DNA of 64,000 bases from an uncultured Candidatus Saccharibacteria bacterium (GTDB lineage Bacteria; Patescibacteriota; Saccharimonadia; Saccharimonadales; Saccharimonadaceae), in the NCBI GenBank assembly GCA_946406315.1, contig CAMJKD010000005.1:26954-90953 (forward strand), given 5' to 3'. The stretch's first letter is position 1. Every line of letters begins with the position of its first letter. The position numbers were made by a program, and so were the translations under genes. The notes under the pieces were generated by a model, which was not told the DNA's origin, made no database searches, and saw nothing but the letters and a program-made list of their open reading frames with translations. Shown one piece after another: positions 22,201-29,983 of this stretch.

Positions 22201-23250
22201 GGTTTGGAAAATCGTCTGCGTTTGGCCTGGCGCAAGCTCTGTAGTAATGGTAGCTTCGTGAACTTTTAGTTCATCATTTTTGCCGAAATCCATACTTTGA
22301 ACTTCGTTTGATGCGCCTTTCCCTTTTTCCTTATCACTGCTATTGACGTAATACGGCTCCGCATCTTCCCCGTCTGGCCCTTTATCGTCGCGTTTAATAT
22401 AGTGAACGAATTTGATATCTTTCGAATTAGCGCCGATGTTAGCGATTTTGTAGTTATTGTTCTTTTTGGAAGAACCATCCCATATTTCAGTGGTACCAGT
22501 ATAGGTCGACAATGGATCTTCGCAGAAATTAATCGTAATCGTGGAGCTATCTATAACTCGCATGCCATCGAGTCCTTTGTTAAGACCACCATCGATGCTT
22601 GGGTAGCGGGAGATAAATATGGTACGCGAGTACGGAAAACACTTGGCGCCATCATCATTTACTATTGAAGTACCCGGTGTAGCGCCGTCTTTAAACTTAC
22701 TCAGGTTAACGGTCAGCTTAATCTTTTCTTTCGCCCAATTGTCGGTCCAGTTCCAGTCCGCATTCGGCATCCAACCGCGATTAAGGGAGCCGACTGTTAT
22801 ACCCTCTGCGGGGTTAGTAATATAGTCAACATGGTTCTTCCCATCATCATTGCAACCAGATTTATCATTACATAATGATAGATTGTAAGTAGAGATTACC
22901 TTATCGCCATATGTGCCGTTGGCATTGTCAAAGAATACGAGAGCGCCCTGGAGATAGAGATCAACCGTTTTGGAGCTGTCGCCCGTATCGATTACGGTCG
23001 CTCCTTCACTAACGTCATATACACCAGGTCCACTGCCGTTAATCCACATAGCACCCGATGGAGCATTCCAACGATCACAGGCATCAACAATAGCTTTGTT
23101 TTTGGTAGGGTCACCTTTATCATACTCAATTCCTTTAGTACAGCCTGCCGACGTATGGTCGCTATAGTAGTGTGCGGAACAGTGGGCAGAACAGAGAAAT
23201 AGGCACGACACGACACCGCAGAATAATGCAAGTATTATTTTTCTTTTCAT
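19255..23250 (-). CDS. Large secreted cysteine-containing surface protein
   Basis: A 1331-residue protein with a clear signal peptide (MKRKIILALFCGVVSCLFLC, cleavage near AHCSA-H). The mature chain is Ser/Thr/Asn/Gly rich. At least three related beta-sandwich-like modules repeat a G.T.TI...L.YAA pattern followed by a C...C pair and an SFSG/TSFEGSN-type boundary (about residues 350-420, 490-560 and 940-1010). The C-terminal region (YYVTGTLIIDGDI..NIIIAKN) resembles beta-helical or pilus-associated proteins, and there is no LPXTG or anchor helix. It overlaps the preceding membrane protein gene by ATGA and the GH30 gene follows. A host-contact or matrix function is likely but unproven. Confidence 0.85.
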   Translation of the reverse strand: MKRKIILALFCGVVSCLFLCSAHCSAHYYSDHTSAGCTKGIEYDKGDPTKNKAIVDACDRWNAPSGAMWINGSGPGVYDVSEGATVIDTGDSSKTVDLYLQGALVFFDNANGTYGDKVISTYNLSLCNDKSGCNDDGKNHVDYITNPAEGITVGSLNRGWMPNADWNWTDNWAKEKIKLTVNLSKFKDGATPGTSIVNDDGAKCFPYSRTIFISRYPSIDGGLNKGLDGMRVIDSSTITINFCEDPLSTYTGTTEIWDGSSKKNNNYKIANIGANSKDIKFVHYIKRDDKGPDGEDAEPYYVNSSDKEKGKGASNEVQSMDFGKNDELKVHEATITTELAPGQTQTIFQTLHYAARSNDTSPNTVPDGTCTLYGSSGIGGRYCVQLSRATASFSGNVAAKIKDGNKDAIDAPADSHSRATTITSDDGSFTIQFKDNIKRESDQAGGTAATSWSANITADSSTVANSNRSGTTIDLETGHNQDVLTYADYSYSGTLKYGETKTICNNLSYAAVVSYTGNTSGNASKCVKVYREKAKCKLDASYQYGISDGRNIGRIGVVNSTIAGGDSFSFTDYDPSNFTANNSYTKSVDIWARPGDSIRFRYESCAGAAYAVFNTSTLDNATNKSVYTATGASSISGRSGYLFGASVPTVTSASPLKYSDTRTWDSSTATSGFLHDKNSVEKTFQSPSNINISSYDRDTYNQKTYKCKNLPHGPTYSSAGQHYQIAGSSTEDGCYAAAKTGAASDVGSTITQSFTWNDLNITGGVVSGVAHDHTAKANVRIPYNYILQPYAKRSVGVSGNVVYGGSSFKVNAGVFVQPRTNTSISDNDSENKYATITKPTKVKIERYFTTIDSSGNIGSTETDLTTISTHTNITFNNNGDHNGLTSGNGDAFPSSGISVYVPDDRPVGSVVCVKYSVWPRDSHNNLAITSGAGLNDIALKSTAEVSGSDGAEWATARACYTVAKRPTTSFEGSNVLAAGNRGFITSRYTRAVSSSSAKNFFGSWSEYALIGKDDVSGTRGTASGATFGYRINSADVTINQARANDVSDVANIGNADSACVFGSQTFSNDDCNSPNIGAIGAQISGATESAKNYTSSIKSRYITNTPTHTVTVGVLGNCNSISSPGDARCVTDAFGTKYAHISSNNHLLASSGSDGILYNKIEGNAYSSSALVAPEQTTVYYVTGTLIIDGDILSANSDQEYNNTKAIKQNIIIAKNVLIMPNVRKIDALIVADNEVDTCAYTTANNLYEDKRTNMANLSSDVCNEQLIFEAPVLTKTIKLNRTFGADSGTNAIKRAEIFNFNMANYLWSYAQSAKYNEASTTNLKELPPRY

Positions 23251-24143
23251 TCTTTGGCTTCCTCATATTTTTGATTATATTCTTCCGCGAGTTGCTCATC
23301 CCCAAGCCCCATTGCATATTCGCGCGCTAAGCGAGCCATTTGACGTGTTGGTTCATATTTATAGGCGGCTTTTGCGTCTGATAAAATCATACTTTTCTCT
23401 TCATCGGTAAAATGTATTTTTTTGAATACGTGATCGTTATATACTATCGCAGCGCGCGTAGCATGGAGACAGGCTTTGGCGGTATTATTATCGGAATCGT
23501 TATATTTATCTATAGCTGCTTGTAAATATAAGACGGCGTCCGGAACGCTATATTCCGCATATTTATAAGCCAAAGCTTTAATGGTTAGATAATCATCCTT
23601 GTACGCCTCAATACTCTCACTATGCTCTTTGAGGCGTTCTTCTTTTTTCTTTGCAGCCATAGCTGCTTCATTTTTATTATTAATATCTGTAACAATATCT
23701 GAACCAATTTTAATGCCAAGAAATATAACAGTCACCACGATTGCTAATGCTATCAGTGAGTTTCGTATTATTTTGAATTTCGGACGATTCTTTTTGATGT
23801 ATTGATTGAATTTTTCTTTGCTCTCCGCTCTCTTTTCATTCCTAGCGGTCTTTTTATGCCCTTTCATGCGCTCGCGATAAGTGCTAACCATCTTCTTGGT
23901 TAGAGCCTTTTCTTCTTTGATGCGTTTTTGTTCAGTGGTGTGAGCGATTTTTTCGGCATCAGATACGTTTACGAAGAGTTCTCCCATATCTTTCTTGTGG
24001 ATATCCTTCGATTCAAAATGGAAGTCTTCATTATTAGACTTTTCTTCTGTTTTGGGTTCGTCGCTCAGGTCAAGAATAGGGACATCCCACTCTTCGCCTG
24101 CTTCGCTCTTAATATTTGGCGTTTTATTTTTATTCTCTGCCAT
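23247..24143 (-). CDS. Single-pass membrane protein with helical C-terminal domain
   Basis: A 298-residue protein. Residues 1-125 are charged and probably disordered or coiled (acidic first, then very basic from RMKGHKK to KEKFNQYIKKNRPKFK). One membrane helix (SLIALAIVVTVIFLGIKIGS, about 129-148) follows. The outer part is alpha-helical with a TPR-like pattern (ALAYKYAEYSVPDAVLYLQA and ..ARLAREYAMGLGDEQLA). The basic stretch before the helix sets an N-in topology. It is the first gene of the operon with the 1331-residue secreted protein (ATGA overlap) and could act in its export or anchoring. Confidence 0.8.
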   Translation of the reverse strand: MAENKNKTPNIKSEAGEEWDVPILDLSDEPKTEEKSNNEDFHFESKDIHKKDMGELFVNVSDAEKIAHTTEQKRIKEEKALTKKMVSTYRERMKGHKKTARNEKRAESKEKFNQYIKKNRPKFKIIRNSLIALAIVVTVIFLGIKIGSDIVTDINNKNEAAMAAKKKEERLKEHSESIEAYKDDYLTIKALAYKYAEYSVPDAVLYLQAAIDKYNDSDNNTAKACLHATRAAIVYNDHVFKKIHFTDEEKSMILSDAKAAYKYEPTRQMARLAREYAMGLGDEQLAEEYNQKYEEAKE

Positions 24144-24373
24144 AATCTCTTACGCCTTCCAAAAATGATGGTTAGCAAATCAACTCGTACAATCCGCTTA
24201 TGATTATTATATCATAGCTAATATGTAATCAGATTAATTCTTTGAGCATTGCTATTATTTGTGATAGCATTATTATTATTGGAGAATAATTCTTGCGTCG
24301 ACAATGCGTTTGGCGGTACGAGGCAGTTATCCGTATGTGCGAGGCAATCTAGAGCGGGATGAGGGTTAAATAA

Positions 24374-24871
24374 ATGTTATTAAAGTTATTATTAGTGATG
24401 CTGGTTGCTATGTTACCGGTTGTTGAGTTGCGTGGTGCAATTCCAATTGCCGCTAGCATGAATTTACCCGAAGTGCTGTCGCTTATTGCAGCAATGGTAG
24501 GCAATATTTTACCGATGCCTTTAATTTTCGTGTTTGCCCATGGTCTTTTGGAAAAAGGTTCACAATCTAGATACAAATCAATAAAAGAATTCTGTAAATG
24601 GATAATCAAAAAGGGACACAAGGCAAGCGATAAATTACAAACGAAAAACAATGCGAGTATTTATGTTGCGTTGTTTTTATTTGTCGGGATTCCACTTCCC
24701 GGCACAGGAGCATGGACGGGTACGATTGCGGCGACTTTTCTAGATTTAGATTTCAAAAAGACAATGGTCGCTATTGGCTGCGGAACACTATTAGCTGGTT
24801 TAATAATTCTCTGCCTGTCGTTTGGCGCCGTGAACTTTTTCTCTTATTCCTGTTTGACGATTTTGCCGTGA
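24374..24871 (+). CDS. Sm_multidrug_ex (COG2426) family small exporter-like protein
   Basis: A 165-residue integral membrane protein. Family features are the start ..MLPVVELRGAIPIAASM (first helix with ELRGAIP), a central amphipathic segment (KGHKASDKLQTKNN) and the block LFVGIPLPGTGAWTGTI before the last helices. Members are annotated as putative small multidrug exporters, but transport is not well established. Its 3' end overlaps the 3' end of nrdG by 28 bp in convergent orientation. GAGG lies about 11 nt before the ATG. Confidence 0.88.
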   Translation: MLLKLLLVMLVAMLPVVELRGAIPIAASMNLPEVLSLIAAMVGNILPMPLIFVFAHGLLEKGSQSRYKSIKEFCKWIIKKGHKASDKLQTKNNASIYVALFLFVGIPLPGTGAWTGTIAATFLDLDFKKTMVAIGCGTLLAGLIILCLSFGAVNFFSYSCLTILP

Positions 24872-25386
24872 TTAAGATATAAGATACGCTGATTACGGCT
24901 GCCGCGAAACTTTAAGGTTAAATCTCGTTGAGACTGAATGAATGGACCATCAATAAGCGCATCGAGCTCTTCGACAAACTTCCAAGCATCGGAATCGCGT
25001 GGAATTTGTTCATAAACTAGACCAGTAAAAGACCAGACGTTCCAGCCGAGTTCTTTTTTGCAGAACTTGGCGATTTCAAGGCAAGCCTTAGCCTGTAAAA
25101 GAGGCTCGCCGCCACAGAACGTAATACCGCTCTGCCCTTTTAGCTTACGCAACTCTTCTTTGACTTTATCGATTTTTACAACTGCGCCGACATCTTTTTC
25201 GGCCCAAGTTTCTGGGTTTTGACAACCGAGGCAACGCTGACGGCAACCCTGTGTCCAAAGTACAGCGCGTAGGCCTGGACCGTTCACGATTGAATCATGC
25301 TCAAGGTCGCCCGATAAAACAATGTAGCCTTCAGGCACATCCATTTGCGGTTCGCAGAGAATGTTAGTTTTCTTCTTCGTCGTCAT
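24844..25386 (-). CDS. nrdG: Anaerobic ribonucleotide reductase activating protein
   Basis: A 180-residue radical-SAM activase that makes the glycyl radical on NrdD. The CX3CX2C cluster motif is CRQRCLGC (about residues 49-56), followed by NPETW, and the SAM-binding GGEP is in ITFCGGEPLL. The length is normal. It follows nrdD after 63 bp that hold a strong hairpin, so it is probably co-transcribed but at a different level. Loss of aerobic NrdAB from the visible region fits an anaerobic host-associated life. Confidence 0.95.
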   Translation of the reverse strand: MTTKKKTNILCEPQMDVPEGYIVLSGDLEHDSIVNGPGLRAVLWTQGCRQRCLGCQNPETWAEKDVGAVVKIDKVKEELRKLKGQSGITFCGGEPLLQAKACLEIAKFCKKELGWNVWSFTGLVYEQIPRDSDAWKFVEELDALIDGPFIQSQRDLTLKFRGSRNQRILYLNHGKIVKQE

Positions 25387-25407
25387 ATTTATTCTCTATT
25401 TTAGCCC

Positions 25408-25436
25408 AAAGTGCCGCGTTTTGCAGCGCGGCACTT
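25408..25436 (-). other. Intercistronic hairpin between nrdD and nrdG
   Basis: AAGTGCCGCG pairs with CGCGGCACTT around an 8-9 base loop. There is no U-tract, so it is more likely an mRNA stabiliser or processing site than a terminator. Confidence 0.6.
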
Positions 25437-25449
25437 GGGGGATTTGCTT

Positions 25450-27798
25450 TTACTCTTTACCAAGAGCAGCTTTTTGGGCAGCTTTCTTGGTCTCGCGTTT
25501 TACCTTAGTGGCTTGATCGTATTGCCCCACCGATACATTGTGTTTGACACGAGCAGCTTCTTCGGCTTTCTTGCCATCATTCCAACGCTCGAGCGAGCCA
25601 ACTAGGTATCCAGTAATACGGCGAAGACGCTCGAAGCTAAATTCACCGTCAGTTTCATGACGACCGCAACCAGGGCAGACATCACCTTCGATAATGCCAG
25701 AGAAGCCACAGACTGGATCGCGATCGACTGGGTGATTGACTGAACCATAGCCGATACCAGCTTCCTTCATATGGCGAATAACAGACTCGAAAGCTTCGAT
25801 ATTATCAGAAGGATCGCCGTCCATTTCGATATATGTAATATGACCAGCGTTACAAAGCGCATGGTATGGCGCTTCGATATCGATTTTGTCAAAGGCGGAA
25901 ATTGGATAATAAACTGGAACATGGAAGGAATTAGTATAGAAATCTCGGTCTGTTACACCTTTAATTTTGCCAAATTCTTTGCGATCCATACGAGTAAAGC
26001 GACCGGCTAAACCTTCGGCTGGAGTAGCAAGAAGCGAGAAGTTGAGTTTATGCTTCTTTGTGCGACCATCACAGAATTCGCGCATATGACTGACAATGTC
26101 GAGGCCGAGCTCTTGCGCTTCGGCTGACTCGCCATGGTGTTGACCAATCATCGCAACGAGCGTTTCGGCTAGGCCAATAAAGCCAATTGAAAGGGTGCCA
26201 TGCTTAATGACATCGCGAAGTTTGTCGTTTGGACCAAGTTTTTCACTGCCAACCCAGTTACCCTGCCCCATAAGGAATGGGAAGTTCTTGACTTTTTGAT
26301 TGGCTTGAAATTCGAAGCGTTGAAGTAGTTGTTCGGCGCAAAGATTAAGCTTTTCGTCGAGTTCTTTATAGAAGCCATCCCAATCTGGCTCCTTGCGTTC
26401 GCCAAGACAAATACCATGCTTTATACCGATGCGAACAAGATTGAGCGTCGTAAATGATAAGTTACCACGACCAGAAACGTGACCGTCGGTTTCTTTGAAG
26501 CAAGAACCAAAGACGCGCGTGCGGCAGCCCATAGTTGCAATTTCAGTATCCGGATCGCCTTCTTTGTAATACTGAAGGTTAAACGGCGCATCAATGAAGG
26601 TGAAGTTCGGGAATAGGCGCTTAGCGGATACTTCCATAGAGCGCTTGAAGAGATCATAGTTTGGGTCGCCGGGATTGTAATTAATACCTTCCTTAACCTT
26701 GAAAATTGAGATTGGGAAAATTGGCGTTTCATGATGACCGAGGCCGTTCATGGTTGCCTCAAGAAGCATCTTAGAGACGAGGCGACCCTCTGGGCTAGTA
26801 TCGGTGCCGAAGTTAATTGAGGTGAATGGCACCTGAGCGCCCGCACGGCTATGCATGGTATTGAGGTTATGAACAAAGCCTTCCATAGCTTGAAGGGTTT
26901 GATGTTCAGTATCTTCAACCGAGGCCTTAATAACACTTTCTGGGACTTTAGCTTTCTTAAGCTTCTTTTCGTCGCCAAGAGTGATATCGTCTTTGATGGT
27001 AATCTTTAAGTCTTTACCGGTAAATTCTTCGTATTTTTTGAGATTATCCTTGAGGGACTTGCGGAAGGTCTTGTTGACGGATGGAGCTAAGCAGAAATCA
27101 AAGAATGGAATAGACTGGCCGCCATGTTGCTCGTTCTGATTTGCCTGAAGGACGATAGCGGCAAGAGCGGCGGCAGTGCCAATAGACTGCGGCGTGCGAA
27201 GGAAGCCATGGCCAGTATTAAAACCGCGATCGAAGAGTTTGCGAACATCAGTTTGGCAGCAGGTGAGGGTGCCGGTGGCCAAGAAATCAAGGTCGTGAAT
27301 ATGAATGTCGCCATGATCATGAGCATAGCTAAATTCTGGCTTCAAAATGCAGATTTTGGCATATTCCTTGGAACCTTCAGCGCCGAATTGTAGCATTTTG
27401 CCCATAGCGGAGTTACCGTCAACGTTAGCATTCCCACGCTTAACGTCGGAATCCTCCTCGGCATCAAGCTGAGAAATCGTATCATAGGTCTGCATAAGTT
27501 TAGTCTTTGCCTCACGGACGCGACTACGTTCAGCACGATATTCAATATATGCCTTAGCCGTGCGTTTGAAAGCAGATTCCATTAGGACTTTTTCGACAAT
27601 GTCCTGAATTTGCTCTACATTTGGAATGCGACTATTAATTTCTTCTTGCGCAACACGTATTACCTTATCCGAAATATGTACCGCACGATCATAACCGAAC
27701 TCACCCGTAGCCGCACCGGCCTTTGCTATCGCCTCTGTAATCTTATCTTGTTTGAAGCTGACAACTTTGCCGTCACGCTTTCTGATTGATTTGAACAT
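25450..27798 (-). CDS. nrdD: Anaerobic ribonucleoside-triphosphate reductase
   Basis: A 782-residue class III ribonucleotide reductase that makes dNTPs without oxygen. Residues 1-95 are an ATP-cone (IRKRDGKVVSFKQDKI). The catalytic domain includes CCQTDVRKLFDRGF. A C-terminal zinc site has DPVCGFSG and CPGCGRHE, and the glycyl-radical loop is RRITGYLVG near residue 735. The start is supported by GGAGG 5 nt before the ATG. The upstream region carries NrdR boxes, so expression should fall when dATP is high. nrdG follows. Confidence 0.97.
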   Translation of the reverse strand: MFKSIRKRDGKVVSFKQDKITEAIAKAGAATGEFGYDRAVHISDKVIRVAQEEINSRIPNVEQIQDIVEKVLMESAFKRTAKAYIEYRAERSRVREAKTKLMQTYDTISQLDAEEDSDVKRGNANVDGNSAMGKMLQFGAEGSKEYAKICILKPEFSYAHDHGDIHIHDLDFLATGTLTCCQTDVRKLFDRGFNTGHGFLRTPQSIGTAAALAAIVLQANQNEQHGGQSIPFFDFCLAPSVNKTFRKSLKDNLKKYEEFTGKDLKITIKDDITLGDEKKLKKAKVPESVIKASVEDTEHQTLQAMEGFVHNLNTMHSRAGAQVPFTSINFGTDTSPEGRLVSKMLLEATMNGLGHHETPIFPISIFKVKEGINYNPGDPNYDLFKRSMEVSAKRLFPNFTFIDAPFNLQYYKEGDPDTEIATMGCRTRVFGSCFKETDGHVSGRGNLSFTTLNLVRIGIKHGICLGERKEPDWDGFYKELDEKLNLCAEQLLQRFEFQANQKVKNFPFLMGQGNWVGSEKLGPNDKLRDVIKHGTLSIGFIGLAETLVAMIGQHHGESAEAQELGLDIVSHMREFCDGRTKKHKLNFSLLATPAEGLAGRFTRMDRKEFGKIKGVTDRDFYTNSFHVPVYYPISAFDKIDIEAPYHALCNAGHITYIEMDGDPSDNIEAFESVIRHMKEAGIGYGSVNHPVDRDPVCGFSGIIEGDVCPGCGRHETDGEFSFERLRRITGYLVGSLERWNDGKKAEEAARVKHNVSVGQYDQATKVKRETKKAAQKAALGKE

Positions 27799-27855
27799 TT
27801 TTACCTCCGTAGTTCTGAAAATCAGTCATTTTTTGTGTTTTTTGGTTAATATTAG

Positions 27856-27904
27856 ACACTATATATAGTGTCTGTTGAGATAATGGTAACGCTATATATG
27901 GGGG
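27856..27904. promoter_or_regulatory. NrdR box pair 1
   Basis: ACACTATATATAGTGT (27856-27871) is a perfect 16-bp palindrome matching the NrdR consensus. A half-conserved ACGCTATATATGGGGG lies at 27889-27904. Centre-to-centre distance is 33 bp, about three helical turns. The pair lies 58-106 bp upstream of nrdD. Confidence 0.85.
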
Positions 27905-27963
27905 ATTGCAATAGGAATTGTAAATAATACAACGCTTACAGATTGAGATTTTTTGGCTAAAAA

Positions 27964-28012
27964 ACGCTATATATAGCGTCTTATCTGTTATCTTAGACAC
28001 TATTGTAGTCAT
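27964..28012. promoter_or_regulatory. NrdR box pair 2
   Basis: ACGCTATATATAGCGT (27964-27979) is palindromic, and ACACTATTGTAGTCAT (27997-28012) is a half-conserved box. The spacing is again 33 bp. The pair lies between nrdD and the divergent murA gene and may affect both. Confidence 0.75.
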
Positions 28013-28106
28013 TCTTACAACACTCTTGCACTTTTTTGAGTTTTGCACATAGTTTTCCACATGGTTTAAATATTCAGAAATGCTATTGTTTTTATGCGTC
28101 TCGTGA

Positions 28107-28112
28107 TATACT
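28107..28112 (+). promoter_or_regulatory. -10 box of a leaderless promoter (HTH-MurA)
   Basis: TGATATACT is an extended -10; exactly 6 nt separate the hexamer from the ATG at 28119. Confidence 0.6.
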
Positions 28113-28118
28113 AAGTGT

Positions 28119-29660
28119 ATGAAAAAGCAAGCTGATTACATGGTTGAGATAGGAGCAATCATCGCTACTGCTCGTACTCGCCAAAATATGACTCAGGCTG
28201 AATTAGCCGACAAAATCGGCACTAGCCAGTCTGCAATAAACAGAATCGAGCACGGCAAGCAGAATGCTTCGCTTGAGATAATTAGTAAAATAAGTCATGC
28301 TCTACGAACGCAAATCGTGACGGTAAACGATACAGCTTCGAAGAGCTACCGTATTAATGGAGGCAAGGAATTACACGGCTCAATCACAATTAACACCTCC
28401 AAAAATGCAGCTGTTGGCTTGCTTTGCGCCGCTCTCCTAAACGAGCAGAAAACAACTTTAGTACATCTAGCGCATATCGAAGAAGTCTATCGCATTATTG
28501 AAGTACTAGAATCAATCGGCGTAAAAACTGAATGGACTAATAATGGCCACGATCTCGAGATTACGCCGCCAAAGAAAATCGACTTGGATAATCTAGATAT
28601 TGAGGCAGCCCGCCGTACGCGTACGGTAATTATGTTTATGGGTCCACTATTGCACCGCTTCAGGGAATTCCGTTTGCCTTATGCGGGTGGATGCTCGTTG
28701 GGTTCACGTACGGTCGAGCCGCATTTGCACGCTTTGAAGAATTTCGGTCTGGACGCCGATGCGAAGAGCAATCCTGGTTTCTATGAGGCAACTGTTCGCG
28801 AAATTAAAATTGAAGACAAGAAGATTGTTTTAACTGAACGCGGCGATACCGTGACCGAGAATGCCGTCATGGCAGCAGCGCTCTATCCAGGGAAAACTAC
28901 TATCGTAGGCGCAAGTCCAAATTATATGGTGCAAGATGTTTGCTTTTTCTTGCAAAAATTAGGCATTGTAATTGAAGGCGTCGGTACGACAAACTTAATA
29001 ATTCATGGCGTAAAAAGAATCAGTAAAGAAATTAAATATGCGCCAGGCGAGGATCCAATCGAAGCAATGAGCTTCATTGCTGCAGGTATTGCAACGAGAT
29101 CTGAGATTGAAGTCAAAAGAGTACCGATTGAATTCTTAGAGATTGAGCTGGAAGTCTTACGCAGTATGGGGCAAAAAATGCACATTAGTAAGGAGTATCT
29201 AGGCGAAAACGGACGCACGAGGTTAGTCGATATTCGATTAAAAAAATCTACTTTGAAGGCGCCAATCGATAAGATTCATCCAATGCCATTCCCCGGTCTA
29301 AATATTGATAGCCTACCATTCTTCTCTCTAATCGCAGCAACGGCTGAGGGTAGAACTTTAATACATGACTGGGTATTTGAGAATCGTGCGATTTATTCAA
29401 CGGAATTATCAAATCTTAATGCAAAAGTTGAGCTATTAGATGCGCATCGCATTTTTGTAAATGGTCCAACAAACTGGCGACCAGCAGAGATGATGGCACC
29501 ACCAGCCCTGCGCCCAGCAGTCGTAATTATGTTGGCAATGCTTGCCGCTCCTGGTACTTCAATTCTGCGCAATGTTTATTCTATTGCGCGCGGATATGAA
29601 GATTTTGCAAATCGCCTGCGTGCTCTTGGCGCAGATATTGAGCCGCTATCCGATATTTAA
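28119..29660 (+). CDS. murA: UDP-GlcNAc 1-carboxyvinyltransferase with N-terminal HTH domain
   Basis: A 513-residue protein, about 90 longer than usual MurA. Residues 10-70 form an XRE-type helix-turn-helix (TRQNMTQAELADKIGTSQSA, then INRIEHGKQNASLEII). From residue 78 (YRINGGKELHGSITI) it is MurA, the first committed step of peptidoglycan synthesis. The substrate Lys-Asn (NTSKNAA) and the catalytic cysteine loop (AGGCSLGSRTVEPH) are kept, so it should be active. The HTH suggests DNA-binding feedback on its own or neighbouring promoters. The start is set by an extended -10 ending 6 nt upstream, leaving no room for a leader. It is divergent from nrdD. Confidence 0.92.
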   Translation: MKKQADYMVEIGAIIATARTRQNMTQAELADKIGTSQSAINRIEHGKQNASLEIISKISHALRTQIVTVNDTASKSYRINGGKELHGSITINTSKNAAVGLLCAALLNEQKTTLVHLAHIEEVYRIIEVLESIGVKTEWTNNGHDLEITPPKKIDLDNLDIEAARRTRTVIMFMGPLLHRFREFRLPYAGGCSLGSRTVEPHLHALKNFGLDADAKSNPGFYEATVREIKIEDKKIVLTERGDTVTENAVMAAALYPGKTTIVGASPNYMVQDVCFFLQKLGIVIEGVGTTNLIIHGVKRISKEIKYAPGEDPIEAMSFIAAGIATRSEIEVKRVPIEFLEIELEVLRSMGQKMHISKEYLGENGRTRLVDIRLKKSTLKAPIDKIHPMPFPGLNIDSLPFFSLIAATAEGRTLIHDWVFENRAIYSTELSNLNAKVELLDAHRIFVNGPTNWRPAEMMAPPALRPAVVIMLAMLAAPGTSILRNVYSIARGYEDFANRLRALGADIEPLSDI

Positions 29661-29661
29661 T

Positions 29662-29689
29662 TTGTCACTAGTCGCTTATCTGTTATAAT
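29662..29689 (+). promoter_or_regulatory. Promoter of the gat operon (leaderless)
   Basis: TTGTCA (29662-29667), 16-bp spacer ending in TGT, TATAAT (29684-29689), then 6 nt to the gatC ATG. Confidence 0.75.
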
Positions 29690-29695
29690 TACTGT

Positions 29696-29983
29696 ATGGC
29701 TATTACTAGAGAAGATGTCTTACATTTGGCAAAACTGTCAAATATTTCGCTGAGCGAAGAACAAATTGAGCCACTGAAGAAGGATCTCGACAATATCGTC
29801 GGTTATATTTCACAGCTCGATGAGCTAGATACCGAAGGCGTTGAGCCAACTTATCAGTGTTTTGATATGCAGAACGTTTGGCGTGAGGACGTAATTGAAG
29901 ATTTTGAAGCGAATCGTGAAGATTTGCTAAACCTAACGGTCGAGAGTGAAGATCATCAGATAAAGGTACCAAAAGTATTATGA
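29696..29983 (+). CDS. gatC: Asp/Glu-tRNA amidotransferase subunit C
   Basis: A 95-residue subunit that wraps around GatA and holds the GatCAB complex together. The family start ITREDVLHLAKLSNISLSEE and the LDNIVGYISQLDELDTEGVE segment are clear. It is the first gene of gatC-gatA-x-gatB and overlaps gatA by ATGA. It is probably translated from a leaderless mRNA. Confidence 0.96.
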   Translation: MAITREDVLHLAKLSNISLSEEQIEPLKKDLDNIVGYISQLDELDTEGVEPTYQCFDMQNVWREDVIEDFEANREDLLNLTVESEDHQIKVPKVL

